Assembly: GCA_013364255.1 (NCBI GenBank) | Contig: CP054936.1 | Location: 248,001-312,000 of the forward strand | Length of the DNA: 64,000 nt | Source of the DNA: Streptomyces seoulensis | GTDB taxonomy: Bacteria > Actinomycetota > Actinomycetes > Streptomycetales > Streptomycetaceae | Direction of reading: 5' to 3' | Shown: piece by piece, positions 51,618 to 60,504 of the stretch | Layout of the letters: each line of letters starts with the position of its first letter | Numbering within the stretch: the stretch's first letter is position 1 | The notes under the pieces: generated by a model | Told to the model about the DNA's origin: nothing | Database searches by the model: none | Seen by the model: only the letters and a program-made list of their open reading frames with translations | Position numbers and translations under genes: made by a program

Positions 51618-52151
51618 GTGAACCGACCGCTGCTGTTCCTCGATGTGGACGGGCCGCTCAACCCCTACGCGGCCAAGCCGGAGAGGCGTCTCGACGGCTA
51701 CACCACACTCGAAGTTCCCCGACCCGACGCCGATCAGGACGACAGGGGTCTCTCGTCCCGACGGCGACCCCTGCGTGTCTGGCTCAACCCGGAGCACGGG
51801 CACGTCCTGCTCCAGCTCGGCTTCGAGCTGTGCTGGGCCACCACATGGATGGGCGACGCCAATCGGTGGATCGCACCGGTCCTCGGCCTTCCGGAGCTCC
51901 CCTTCGTCGACTTCGGCGCCGTCCTACTCCGAGAACGCGCCGATGGAGTCCACTGGAAGACCGGCCCGCTGGTGGACTACGCCGCCGGCCGTCGCTTCGC
52001 CTGGGTGGACGACGAGCAGAGTGAGCTGGATCAGACCTACGTGACCGCCAACCACCGAGGACCCGCGCTGCTTCACCACGTCAACCCGCGGATCGGCCTA
52101 CGAGAGAACGACTTCCACATACTCGCCGACTTCGCCCGCGTACCGGCGTGA
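51618..52151 (+). CDS. HAD-superfamily-like hydrolase
   Basis: 177 residues. The N-terminal LFLDVDGPLNPYA is the HAD motif I (DxDG), and VDDEQSELD near residue 145 resembles the distal acidic motif. WATTWMGDANRWIAP matches the T/S-containing motif II region of actinobacterial secondary-metabolism-independent HAD-like proteins. A phosphohydrolase role is likely, but the substrate is unknown. GTG 51618 follows GAGGGA; a GTG at 51594 is also possible. Confidence 0.75.
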   Translation: MNRPLLFLDVDGPLNPYAAKPERRLDGYTTLEVPRPDADQDDRGLSSRRRPLRVWLNPEHGHVLLQLGFELCWATTWMGDANRWIAPVLGLPELPFVDFGAVLLRERADGVHWKTGPLVDYAAGRRFAWVDDEQSELDQTYVTANHRGPALLHHVNPRIGLRENDFHILADFARVPA

Positions 52152-52247
52152 GCGAAGTGTCTCGGTGGGCGGTCTGGGGCGAGGGCGGCTGGACGAACCG
52201 CATCGCCCCACGCGTGCAGAACCTCCCGCGCTCCCGTCCACCCGGGC

Positions 52248-53929
52248 TCACCGCATCCCCGGCAGGCGACGCAACTCGCTGATCTTCAGCAGCCGGGCGA
52301 GAAGGAGGTAGCCCACGGCTGTCGTGAGCACCCCGGCGGCCAGTGCGATGGCCGCAGGCCACGTTCCGCTTCCCAGGTCCGCGCACGCACGCGCCGTACC
52401 CCAGCCCAGACCCGCGGCCGGGCCCGCGGCGCAGAACAGTTTCCCGTAGGTGCGCCACACGCCGCCGTCGTCGATGCGGCTCCCAAGTCTTCTGCGCAGC
52501 AGGCGCGCGGTGAGTGCGAGACCGGCCACATAGGAGAGCGTGTAGGCCCCGGCCATGCCGACCACCGCCCAGCGGGCCGGCAGCAGCGCATGACAGGCCG
52601 TGGCCAGCGCGATGTTCACCCCGCGATCCAGGCCGCCATGAAGAACGGAGTGCGGGTGTCCTCGAACGCGTAGAAGCCGCGCAGCAAGAGGTACTGGGCG
52701 GAGAAGGGGATGAGTCCGAGTCCGAACGCCCGCAGCATGTATCCCAGCGGGCGGGTCGAGGCGGCGTCCGCCGACCCGTGGGCGAACAGCAGCGATGCGA
52801 CCTGAGGTCCCAGAGCGAGGAAGAGGAACGCGGCGGGCACGATGACCACGCCGCTGATCCGCAGCGCCCGGGACAGGTCCGCGCGCAGATCCGGGACGCG
52901 TCCCTCGGCGACGGCCCGGCTCATGCGCGGCAACAGGGCCGTGACCAGGGACACTGTCACGATCGACTGGGGCAGCATCCAGATGCTCTGCGCGTAGGTG
53001 TAGGCCGAGTAGCCCGCGCCGGCCTGCGGGAGTTCCTGGTCGGCGGCGTTGGCGTAGTTCGTGACGACCGTCAGGGCGACCTGGTTGGCCAGGACGAACA
53101 GCAGCGTCCACTTCGCCGCGTGAACGCTCTTGCCCAGCCCGGTGCCCCGCCAGTCGAACCGCGGGCGGAAACGGAAGCCCGCGGCCCGTGCGAACGGGAT
53201 CAACGCCAAGGCCTGCAGGGCGATGCCCGCTGTCGTCCCGATCCCCAGCAGCCGCACCTGGTCGGCGGTGATGTCCTCCACCCGGCCGGGAACCGTCATC
53301 AGCCCCAGATAGGCGCCGAACATGACGACCAGCACGAGGTTGTTCAGCACCGGGGTCCACATCATCGCGCCGAACTTCTCGCGGGCGTTCAACACCTGCC
53401 CGTAGATGCTGAAGAGTCCGTAGAAGAAGATCTGCGGCAACAGGAACCGCGCGAACGTCACCGTCAGCGCGAAGGCCGCGTGGCTGTCCGGGGCGTCCCG
53501 CATGTACAGGCCCACGATCCGCGGCGCCGCCCACACCGCCAGCGCCGTGCCCGCACCCAGTACACAGACCACGAGCGTGACCAGACGCTGCTCGTAGGCG
53601 CGTCCGCCATCGGGCTGCGTCGTCCTGGCCCGGACCAGCTGCGGCACCAGCACGGCGTTGAGCGCCCCACCGATCAGCAGCGTGTACAGGCTCGTCGGCA
53701 CGGTGTTCGCCGTGTTGTACGTACTGGCCAGCAGTCCCGTTCCCAGCGCCGCGGCCTGTAACACTTGGCGGATCAGTCCCGTCGCCCGCGACACCACCGT
53801 TCCCACGGCCATCAGCAAGGACGAACGAGCCGGCCCGCCCTCGTTCTTCGTGCGCCGGGCGGCATGCCGCCCCCTTGTCCGCTGCTCCTGCGGCATGGTC
53901 CGCGCCGCGGAGGTCGCCCCCTCCACCAT
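52248..53929 (-). pseudogene. MurJ/MviN-like lipid II flippase gene with a -1 frameshift
   Basis: The first part (53929-52616, 437 codons) encodes the MATE-like flippase fold: SLLMAVGTVVSRATGLIRQ, then many membrane segments, up to FEDTRTPFFMAAWIAG and a stop. The remaining about 120 residues (NIALATACHALLPARWAVVGMAGAYTL through SELRRLPGMR) continue seamlessly in the next frame to 52248. The break falls at a run of four C/G bases (52619-52622); one inserted base would restore a protein of about 560 residues, normal for MurJ homologues. It is either a true recent frameshift, a programmed -1 slip at the G run, or a sequencing error. No nearby cell-wall gene provides context; it is probably a paralogue rather than the essential copy. 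Confidence 0.85.
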
Positions 53930-54024
53930 GCCGTCAATCTATGCCCCCTGCCTCAAGCGAAGCGAAGCGTCGACGTCGACGCGCGACCCGCGCGAGGGGA
54001 ACCGCGGTTCCAGGGGCGGGCCGC

Positions 54025-54750
54025 TCACTGCGCGGCCGGCGGGTCGTCGGTGAAGGCGATGCCCGCGAGGTGGTCGCGGGACGACCGGTCCAGGAGGACG
54101 ACGGAGGCCGCCTCGGGCACGGCCCGGTGGCCGTGGGCGGCCAACGCGTCCAGGAGCCGGCCGAGTCCGCGGACATGCCGGGCGAAGGGCCGCCGGGAGG
54201 CCCGACGGCCGCGGGCCCGCTGCCCGGCCAGCGCGACAGCGGGGCCGACGTCGAGGAGGACCAGGTGGACGCCGCCGGTGCGACCGGCGCGCAGCGCCGC
54301 CGCGCGGAGCCAGCCGCGCATCCAGGCGCGGCTTCCGCAGTCGTGCAGCAGGGTCGGCACTCCGGACGCCACGGCCCCGCGCAACCAGTTGAAGTACCGC
54401 AGCCGGGCCCACGGCCGGTACACCGCGTACGGCAGCCAGGAAGGCATCCTCGACTCGCACAGCACATGGGTGACCCGCGGCTCGATCACCTCGGCGCCCG
54501 CGGTGCCCGACCAGCGTTCCAGCAGGGTGCTCTTGCCGCTGCCGGGGAGTCCGGACACCACGACGACGGCGTCCCGCGGATACACAACGGTGCGCGCCGG
54601 CCCCGGCGGCGTGCCCCGCAGGTCCACCAGGCCGCTGGGGCGCAGTTCGTGCTCGGCGGGAACGGTCCCGGCGGACGTCGTCGGTACACGCGTCGTCCCC
54701 GTACCGGTGCCGAACCGGTACGGCCGTACCCGGCTGACCACTTGCCTCAC
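54025..54750 (-). CDS. P-loop ATPase/kinase-like protein
   Basis: 241 residues with a Walker A motif VVSGLPGSGKSTLLERW near residue 55, followed by an alternating helix/strand nucleotide-binding fold with LHDCGSRAW and VHLVLLDVGP. This resembles zeta-toxin/adenylate-kinase-like ATP-binding proteins of actinomycetes (AAA_33 type) that phosphorylate small molecules. GTG 54750 has GGAGGGAAG just upstream. No antitoxin-like partner is adjacent. The substrate is unknown. Confidence 0.8.
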   Translation of the reverse strand: MRQVVSRVRPYRFGTGTGTTRVPTTSAGTVPAEHELRPSGLVDLRGTPPGPARTVVYPRDAVVVVSGLPGSGKSTLLERWSGTAGAEVIEPRVTHVLCESRMPSWLPYAVYRPWARLRYFNWLRGAVASGVPTLLHDCGSRAWMRGWLRAAALRAGRTGGVHLVLLDVGPAVALAGQRARGRRASRRPFARHVRGLGRLLDALAAHGHRAVPEAASVVLLDRSSRDHLAGIAFTDDPPAAQ

Positions 54751-54847
54751 CCGCTTCCCTCCGCCGGCCAGCTTCCCACACGGCCCCCCGCACCCGTCAG
54801 CACGGGTTCCCGCGCACCATCCGGTGGCATCGCCTTCGGCGGGTGGG

Positions 54848-55420
54848 TCAGCGGCCGGGCCGGCGTTCGAGGTCCACGATCGCCAGGACCCCGTCCACCG
54901 TGAAGCTGTCGCCGTCCCCGTCCGAGAGCAGGACCGCGTCGAGGCGGCCGAGCCGGACCCCGGCCTGCCCGAGCGCGGCCGACCCGTCCAGGACGATCGC
55001 CAGGACACACGTTCCCGCGGCCGCGTGCACGGAGGTGCCGGCGCGCACCACGCGGACCCGCGCCGTCATCTCCGAACGCCGCACCATCACGTTGAAGTCG
55101 ACGATCGGCCCGTCGAGCAGCCGGCACTCCGTGACCGCGTCACCGGAGAAGGCGAACGGCTCGTACGCCGTGTCGACCTGCCGCGCGACCCCGTCGACCG
55201 TGAGGGTCATACCCGGTCCGTCGACGAGGGTGATGATCCTGTCGACTCCCGGGAACGCGGAGAACGGTCCGCCGGACGCCACGTCGGCGATGCTGACCCG
55301 CCACCCGAAGTCGCCCGCGGCCGCGTCCCGCGGATGAACGGCGATCTCCGATGTCAGACCTCCGCCGTTCTTCCACGGGCCGGGCGTCCTGTCCTCCGCG
55401 CGCAGTATCTGTGCCGTCAT
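54848..55420 (-). CDS. HutD/Ves-family protein
   Basis: 190 residues of the HutD/Ves cupin-like family: PWKNGGGLTSEIAVHP at the N-terminus, FGWRVSIADVASGGPFSAFPGVDR, then DGPIVDFNVMVRR. HutD is linked to histidine utilisation in some bacteria as a putative governor of the pathway, but no hut genes lie nearby here. ATG 55420 follows GGAAGGAAG. It lies 91 bases downstream of a leftward Lrp/AsnC gene and could be co-transcribed with it. Confidence 0.9.
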   Translation of the reverse strand: MTAQILRAEDRTPGPWKNGGGLTSEIAVHPRDAAAGDFGWRVSIADVASGGPFSAFPGVDRIITLVDGPGMTLTVDGVARQVDTAYEPFAFSGDAVTECRLLDGPIVDFNVMVRRSEMTARVRVVRAGTSVHAAAGTCVLAIVLDGSAALGQAGVRLGRLDAVLLSDGDGDSFTVDGVLAIVDLERRPGR

Positions 55421-55511
55421 CTGTCTTCTGTCTTCCTTCCGGATCGAGCCGTCAGAGATGTCCCGGTGTCCCCGGGGCGGGTCCAGGGGACACCGCGTGG
55501 CCGGCGCGGCC

Positions 55512-56531
55512 TCACCAGGGCCGGATCGGGCAGACGCCCACGCGCCGCCCGTCGTCGTCCAGCAGGTGTCCCATCCGTTTGACGGTGCGCATGCCGAGGA
55601 CGCGTTCGGTGACGTCGAGGCTCGGCAGCTGGGCGCAGGCCGCCGTCTCGCGCTGCTGCACCGAGCCGATGTCGCGCAGCCAGTAGGTGGCGAGCACATT
55701 GGCGGAACCGGTGACGGCGGCCAGCAACCGGCACTCGGGCAGCGTGGCGAGGGTACGGTGCAGACGGTTCACGTCGCTCGCCGGGGCACGGCCGCGGAAG
55801 GTGACGGACAGGGGCAGCCCCGACACCGCCGGAGCGATGTCGCAGCGGAACGCCACGATGCCGCTCGCCGTGAGCCGGCCGAGGCGCCGCCGGACGGTGG
55901 CGGCGCTGCTCCCGATGAGATCGGCCAGTTCCGTGAGCCGGGTCCGCCCGTCCGCCACCAGCGCGTCGAGCAGTACGTGGTCCGACGCGGTCAGGCCGGA
56001 CACGGGACCGCCGGCCCCGTCCGCGCCGCCGGACCGGTTCAGCGCGGAGAGCTGCGCGGCGTCGAGCGAGCCCAGCCGCCATCGGGAGCCCTCCGCGTAG
56101 AGCGAGGTGGCGAAGACGCATTCCACGTCGAGGACGTCGGGCAGGACGGCCAGTTCCTCGCCGAGGAAACGGGCGGCGCCCGCGAGGTCCGGCGTCAGCA
56201 CGTCCAGCATGAGGTCGGCGCGTCCCGGGGCGACCAGTTCGACCGTCACCGCCTCCCGCAGCCGCGCCAGCCGCCCGGCCAGCCGCTCCCGGGCCGCCGG
56301 AGCGCAGCGGACGAAGACGAAGGCCGTGCAGCCGCCGCGGGGGAAGGCCGGGCCGGGCACCGCGGACACCCAGGCCAGCCCCTCCGCGGTGAGCCGTTCC
56401 CAGCGGCGCGCGAGGGTCACCGCGGTGGCGCCGAGCAGGGGGGCCAGATCCGTCCACGCCGCCCGGGGCCGGACTTGCAGCGCGTGCACGAGAGCGAGGT
56501 CCAGCTCGCTCACCGTGGCCGAATCCAACAA
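55512..56531 (-). CDS. Lrp/AsnC-family regulator, tandem duplicated
   Basis: 339 residues made of two Lrp/AsnC units. Each has an HTH (LDLALVHALQVRPRAAW then GATAVTLARRWERL; DHVLLDALVADGRTRL then GSSAATVRRRLGRL) followed by a ligand-binding alpha/beta domain. Family members sense amino acids. The likely TTG start at 56531 lies behind GGTGAGG; a GTG at 56513 is possible. It is divergent from the MFS transporter/M20 amidohydrolase pair by 119 bases, so those genes are its probable targets, perhaps for use of an N-acyl amino acid. Confidence 0.9.
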   Translation of the reverse strand: MLDSATVSELDLALVHALQVRPRAAWTDLAPLLGATAVTLARRWERLTAEGLAWVSAVPGPAFPRGGCTAFVFVRCAPAARERLAGRLARLREAVTVELVAPGRADLMLDVLTPDLAGAARFLGEELAVLPDVLDVECVFATSLYAEGSRWRLGSLDAAQLSALNRSGGADGAGGPVSGLTASDHVLLDALVADGRTRLTELADLIGSSAATVRRRLGRLTASGIVAFRCDIAPAVSGLPLSVTFRGRAPASDVNRLHRTLATLPECRLLAAVTGSANVLATYWLRDIGSVQQRETAACAQLPSLDVTERVLGMRTVKRMGHLLDDDGRRVGVCPIRPW

Positions 56532-56650
56532 GATGACCTCACCATCCGGCGGTTCTCGTCGTTCTTCCGTCCCGTTCGCTCTCCGGTCGCACTCTAGCCA
56601 CCAGGTCGTGTTCCAGCCAAAGAGAAGACCAGGGGTAGGAAGGTGAGACC

Positions 56651-58069
56651 GTGACGAGAGCCATCGGCCGGGGGCACGGACTGATCGCGACGATGACCGT
56701 GATCGTGGTCTGCAGCGGTGTCGTCCAGGGGTATCTGACTCCGCTGCTGCCCGTCGTGGGACGGCACGCCGGCCTCGGCGGCGTGGGTCAGAACAACCTG
56801 TACCTGCTCGCGCAGGTGGCCTTCGCCGTACTGACCCCGCTGCTGTCGCGCTGGGGCGACATGTGGGGCCATCGGCGGCTGCTGCTGATCGCCGTCACGG
56901 CGGTCTCCGTCGGGTCGCTGCTCATCGCCGTCCGGCCCACCACCGCCACGCTCGCGGCCGGCATGGTGCTGCAGAGCGCGGTGGTCGGCTTCTTCCCGCT
57001 GCTGGCGGGCATCCTGCGCTCCCACTCGCCCGAACACGGCCGGGTCGGCATGTCGGTGCTGGTCGGCGCGCTGCTCCTGTCCATCGGCGCCGGCGGCTAC
57101 CTGGCCGGAACGCTCAGCGACGCACACGCCCTGGCCGGGCTGTGGACCGCGGTCCCCTTCTGTGGCCTCGCGATCGGCGCCGCCCTGGCCCTCCCGACGA
57201 GCACCGTCGCCCGCGCGGGCCGCTTCAACTCCCGCGCGGCCCTGCTGCTGACCCTCGGTCTCGGCGCCTTGATGCTCGTCCTCACCGAGGGCGGGTCCTG
57301 GGGCTGGACGTCGGCGTACTCCCTGGCGACGGTCACGGCGGCGCTCGTGCTGCTGGCCGTCTGGGTCCGGGTCGAACAGCGCTCCTCGCATCCGCTGGTC
57401 GACCTCGGCCTGCTGCGCGATCCCCGTCTCGCGGCGATCAGCGCCCACACGTTCTGTCTCGCCTTCGGCGCCATCGGCTTCCTCGGCGCCAACTCCGTGT
57501 ACCTCGGCACCGCACCGGACGGCGACGGCGACGGGCTCGGACTCGGCGCCCAGGACATCGCCCTGGTGTCCCTCGCCATGGTCGCCGTCGGCTTCGCCGG
57601 ATCCACCCTGACGCCCCGGCTGGCCCGGGCCATCGGCGACCGCGCCGTGCTCGCGGTCGGCGGATGCGCCGGCGCCGCCGGATTCCTCAGTCTGTGCCTC
57701 CTCCACTCCTCCGTACCGCAGTACCTGGTGGGCGCCCTGACCGTGGGCCTGGCCACCGGCGTGTTCGAAGCCGCCACCCGGACGCTGTCGGTCGAGGCGG
57801 TCGACGAGGCCGAGACCGCTCTGTCCGTCGGCGTCAACGAGATGGCGCTCTCGCTCGGCGCGGCGATCGGCGCGGCCGTGATCGGCGCCCTGTGGGCCGG
57901 CCACGCCACCGGCGCGCACGGGGCCGTCACCGGTGCGGGATACCGGTGGGCATGGGCCGCGTGCGCCGTGGTGGCGCTCGGCGGAGCCGCGTTCGGCCTG
58001 CTGGTGCGCGCGCCGTCCTCGACGCCCACTCCCGAGACCCGCCTCGCCCACGCCAGGAGGACCGCGTGA
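56651..58069 (+). CDS. Major facilitator superfamily transporter (14-TM-like drug/metabolite exporter type)
   Basis: 472 residues, about 12-14 hydrophobic segments. VIVVCSGVVQGYLTPLLPVV is TM1, DMWGHRRLLLI the motif-A loop, and VSVGVNEMALSLGAAIGAAVIGAL the motif-C-like late helix. It resembles DHA2-type exporters but could import the amidohydrolase substrate. GTG 56651 follows AGGAAGGTGAG. Its stop overlaps the GTG of the amidohydrolase (GTGA), so both are co-translated. Confidence 0.9.
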   Translation: MTRAIGRGHGLIATMTVIVVCSGVVQGYLTPLLPVVGRHAGLGGVGQNNLYLLAQVAFAVLTPLLSRWGDMWGHRRLLLIAVTAVSVGSLLIAVRPTTATLAAGMVLQSAVVGFFPLLAGILRSHSPEHGRVGMSVLVGALLLSIGAGGYLAGTLSDAHALAGLWTAVPFCGLAIGAALALPTSTVARAGRFNSRAALLLTLGLGALMLVLTEGGSWGWTSAYSLATVTAALVLLAVWVRVEQRSSHPLVDLGLLRDPRLAAISAHTFCLAFGAIGFLGANSVYLGTAPDGDGDGLGLGAQDIALVSLAMVAVGFAGSTLTPRLARAIGDRAVLAVGGCAGAAGFLSLCLLHSSVPQYLVGALTVGLATGVFEAATRTLSVEAVDEAETALSVGVNEMALSLGAAIGAAVIGALWAGHATGAHGAVTGAGYRWAWAACAVVALGGAAFGLLVRAPSSTPTPETRLAHARRTA

Positions 58070-59292
58070 CCGGCCCGACGACACCGACGACACCGGTGAC
58101 ACCGGCACGGAAGCGCGCCCTCACCGCCGCCGCCGACGCCGTGCGCGACCACGGGCCGCGGCTCATCGCCCTGAGTCACAGCCTGCACGCCGAACCCGAG
58201 ACGGCCCTGCGGGAGCACAAGTCGGCGGCCAAGATCGCGCTCCTCGCCGAGGAGGCCGGATTCGAGGTCACCCGCGCGGTGGCCGGCCTGCCGACCGCCT
58301 TCGTCGCCGCCTACGGCACCGGCGACCTGACGGTGGCCCTGTGCGCCGAGTACGACGCGCTGCCCGGCATCGGGCACGCCTGCGGGCACAACGTCAACGG
58401 CGCCGCCTCGGTCGGCGCGGCCCTCGGCCTCGCCGCCGTCGCCGACCTCCTCGGGATCACCGTGAAACTCGTCGGCACGCCCGCCGAGGAGGACATCGGC
58501 GGCAAGGCGCTGCTGCTGGAGGCCGGAGTCTTCGACGACGTGGCCGCCGCGTTCATGGTCCATGCCGCGCCGGAGGACTCCGTCGGCGCCTCCTCACTGG
58601 CCGTCGGCGCCTGGGACGTCGTCTACTGGGGCAGGCCGGCCCATGCCGCGCTCGCCCCCTGGGAAGGGGTCAACGCCCTGGACGCGATCACCCTCGCGCA
58701 CACCGCCGTGGGGCTGCTGCGCCAGCAACTGCCCCCGGGCGCCCTGGTCCACGACGTCGTCTTCGAAGCGGGCCTCGCGGTCAACGTCATCCCCGAGACG
58801 GCCCGCGCCCGCTACGAGCTGCGGGCCCGCACCATCGAGGACCTCGCCCACGCCCGCCGCAGGGTGCGGGCCTGCCTGGAGGCGGCGGCCCTGGCCACCG
58901 GCGCCGAGCTGGAACTCACCCCGCGCGGGGCCGACTTCGCCGACCTGCGGCAGGACGCGTTCCTCACCGCGGCCTACACCCGGGCGGTGCGGGCCCTGGG
59001 CCGCGAACCGGTGGACCGCAGCGGAGAGGTGATGGCCTCCACCGACATGGGCAACGTCTCCCACGTCCTGCCCGCCCTCCACCCGACCATCGGCTACGAC
59101 ACCGGGGGCGCTCGCCACCACACCGCGCCGTTCGCCCGGTACGGCGACTCGCCGGGGGCGGACCGCGCCGTGCTCGCCGCCGCGACCGCCCTCGCCCACG
59201 TCGGCGTGGAGCTGGCGACGGACGCGGCACAGCGCGGGCGGTGCCTCGACCTGCTCGCCGCCCGCCGAGCGGCGGCCGCGCCCGCGCCCTGA
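58066..59292 (+). CDS. M20-family metallo-amidohydrolase (aminobenzoyl-glutamate hydrolase-like)
   Basis: 408 residues. Metal ligands are visible: His and Asp in CAEYDALPGIGHACGHN, the Glu pair in GTPAEEDIGG, His in MVHAAPED, and a late His in GGARHHTAP. A dimerisation lid is inserted in the middle (VVYWGRPAHAALAP). The family hydrolyses N-acyl amino acids, p-aminobenzoyl-glutamate or small peptides with two zinc or manganese ions. GTG 58066 follows CAGGAGGACC and overlaps the transporter stop. Confidence 0.92.
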   Translation: MTGPTTPTTPVTPARKRALTAAADAVRDHGPRLIALSHSLHAEPETALREHKSAAKIALLAEEAGFEVTRAVAGLPTAFVAAYGTGDLTVALCAEYDALPGIGHACGHNVNGAASVGAALGLAAVADLLGITVKLVGTPAEEDIGGKALLLEAGVFDDVAAAFMVHAAPEDSVGASSLAVGAWDVVYWGRPAHAALAPWEGVNALDAITLAHTAVGLLRQQLPPGALVHDVVFEAGLAVNVIPETARARYELRARTIEDLAHARRRVRACLEAAALATGAELELTPRGADFADLRQDAFLTAAYTRAVRALGREPVDRSGEVMASTDMGNVSHVLPALHPTIGYDTGGARHHTAPFARYGDSPGADRAVLAAATALAHVGVELATDAAQRGRCLDLLAARRAAAAPAP

Positions 59293-59296
59293 CGGG

Positions 59297-59340
59297 CGGG
59301 CCGGCACACCGCCGCACACGCTCCGCGGTGTGCCGGCCCG
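59297..59340. terminator. Bidirectional terminator hairpin
   Basis: A perfect 16-bp stem (59297-59312 with 59325-59340) and a 12-base loop lies between the convergent amidohydrolase and DUF4232 genes. It has no T tract on either side, as usual for high-GC actinomycete terminators. Confidence 0.85.
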
Positions 59341-59363
59341 GCACGGCCGACGGGCCCGGTGGG

Positions 59364-59900
59364 TTACAGCCCGACCGGATCGAGGTAGGTGGCCGGGTGG
59401 GTGGCGCCGTCCTGCTTCAGGATCTGCCCACCGAACGGCCACTTCAGGGTGAAGTGGGCCGTCTCGTTGGGCGGGGTGACCAGGAACCGGGCCGGGACGA
59501 ACTTCTCCTTCTGCGGCGTGCTCGCGGCCACCGGGAGCAGGGTGATGCTGAGGTCCACCGTGTCGCCCGGCCCGAGGGGGATCGTCTCGGGCTTCTTGGA
59601 GGAGCGCGCCAGCGACCAGGTGCCGTCGGTCTTCTGCGCGCCGATCATGTCGACACCGGCGAAGCCGGACAGGGTGCAGGTGCGCTTGCTCCGGTTGGTG
59701 AACCAGATGTACGCCTGGGTCTGCTTCCCGCTCCGCCCCATCTCCGGCTTCGCGTCGCCCCCGGTGGCGAAGCCGGCCTTCAGGTCGGCGGTGTGGCAGC
59801 GGGTCGGCTTGGCGGCGGCGGCCGAGGCCGGCGCGGCGGCAGCGGCGGTGCCGGCGACGACGACGGCCGCGAGGGCCACGGCGGACAGCTTGCTCTTCAT
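59364..59900 (-). CDS. Secreted DUF4232-like protein
   Basis: 178 residues with a Sec signal peptide (hydrophobic core ending in PASAAAAK). The mature part has RCHTADLKAGF, then IWFTNRSKRTCTLSGFAGVDM, which is the DUF4232 pattern with one cysteine pair and a beta-sandwich-like sequence. These proteins are extracellular or cell-surface and of unknown function. ATG 59900 is followed by the basic MKSK typical of signal peptides. Confidence 0.88.
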   Translation of the reverse strand: MKSKLSAVALAAVVVAGTAAAAAPASAAAAKPTRCHTADLKAGFATGGDAKPEMGRSGKQTQAYIWFTNRSKRTCTLSGFAGVDMIGAQKTDGTWSLARSSKKPETIPLGPGDTVDLSITLLPVAASTPQKEKFVPARFLVTPPNETAHFTLKWPFGGQILKQDGATHPATYLDPVGL

Positions 59901-60107
59901 GAGGTGTCAGGTTCCCTTCCCTGAGAATCCCTGCGGATCGGCGCGCGAGGTCAGTGCGCGCTCGCACCTGAAGATGCACGGGACCCGCGGGGGGTTCGGT
60001 GGAGCGGGCCCTCTTTCCGGCATGGGCTCTCTTTTCTTTCCGACACGGGCTCCCGGTGGCGGCCGGCGTCGGGAGGTCGTGCGCAGGACGGTGCCACACT
60101 GGATGGC

Positions 60108-60383
60108 GTGGCGGAGTCGGACCGGGATCTCGATCAGCGACTGGAGCGGGCCATCATGAGCCTGCTGGAGCGCCGTGCCGATACGGCGTCGATCTGTCCG
60201 TCCGACGCCGCACGCTCGGTCTACGAGGGTGACGACGACGGCTGGCGGGCTCTCATGGAACCGGCGCGCCGGGCGGCCTGGCGTCTGGTGGCGGCCGGCG
60301 AGGTCGAGGTGACCCAAAGCGGGCGGCCCGTCGCGGAGTCCGAGACGCGCGGACCCGTCCGCATCCGCCGCGCACACCGGTAG
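60108..60383 (+). CDS. DUF3253 protein
   Basis: 91 residues with the DUF3253 core: LLERRADTASICPSDAARSVY, then GWRALMEPARRAAWRLVAAGEVEVTQSGRPV. The fold is a small winged-helix-like domain; function unknown. GTG 60108 starts the conserved helix. It is isolated, divergent from the DUF4232 gene. Confidence 0.85.
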   Translation: MAESDRDLDQRLERAIMSLLERRADTASICPSDAARSVYEGDDDGWRALMEPARRAAWRLVAAGEVEVTQSGRPVAESETRGPVRIRRAHR

Positions 60384-60437
60384 CGAAACCCTCAGCCCTC
60401 GGGGAGCAAGCCCTTGCCGGCACCGCCGTCGCACCCA

Positions 60438-60467
60438 TTTACAACGATGTACAGACGGCTCTAGATT
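60438..60467 (+). promoter_or_regulatory. Likely promoter of the sialidase-like gene
   Basis: TTTACA (60438-60443) and TAGATT (60462-60467) are separated by 18 bases and placed about 40 bases upstream of the GTG. They fit the vegetative sigma consensus moderately well, in a local AT-rich patch. Confidence 0.5.
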
Positions 60468-60504
60468 GACGCGACGCCCCCACATGTCCGCAGGAAGGAA
60501 TGAC

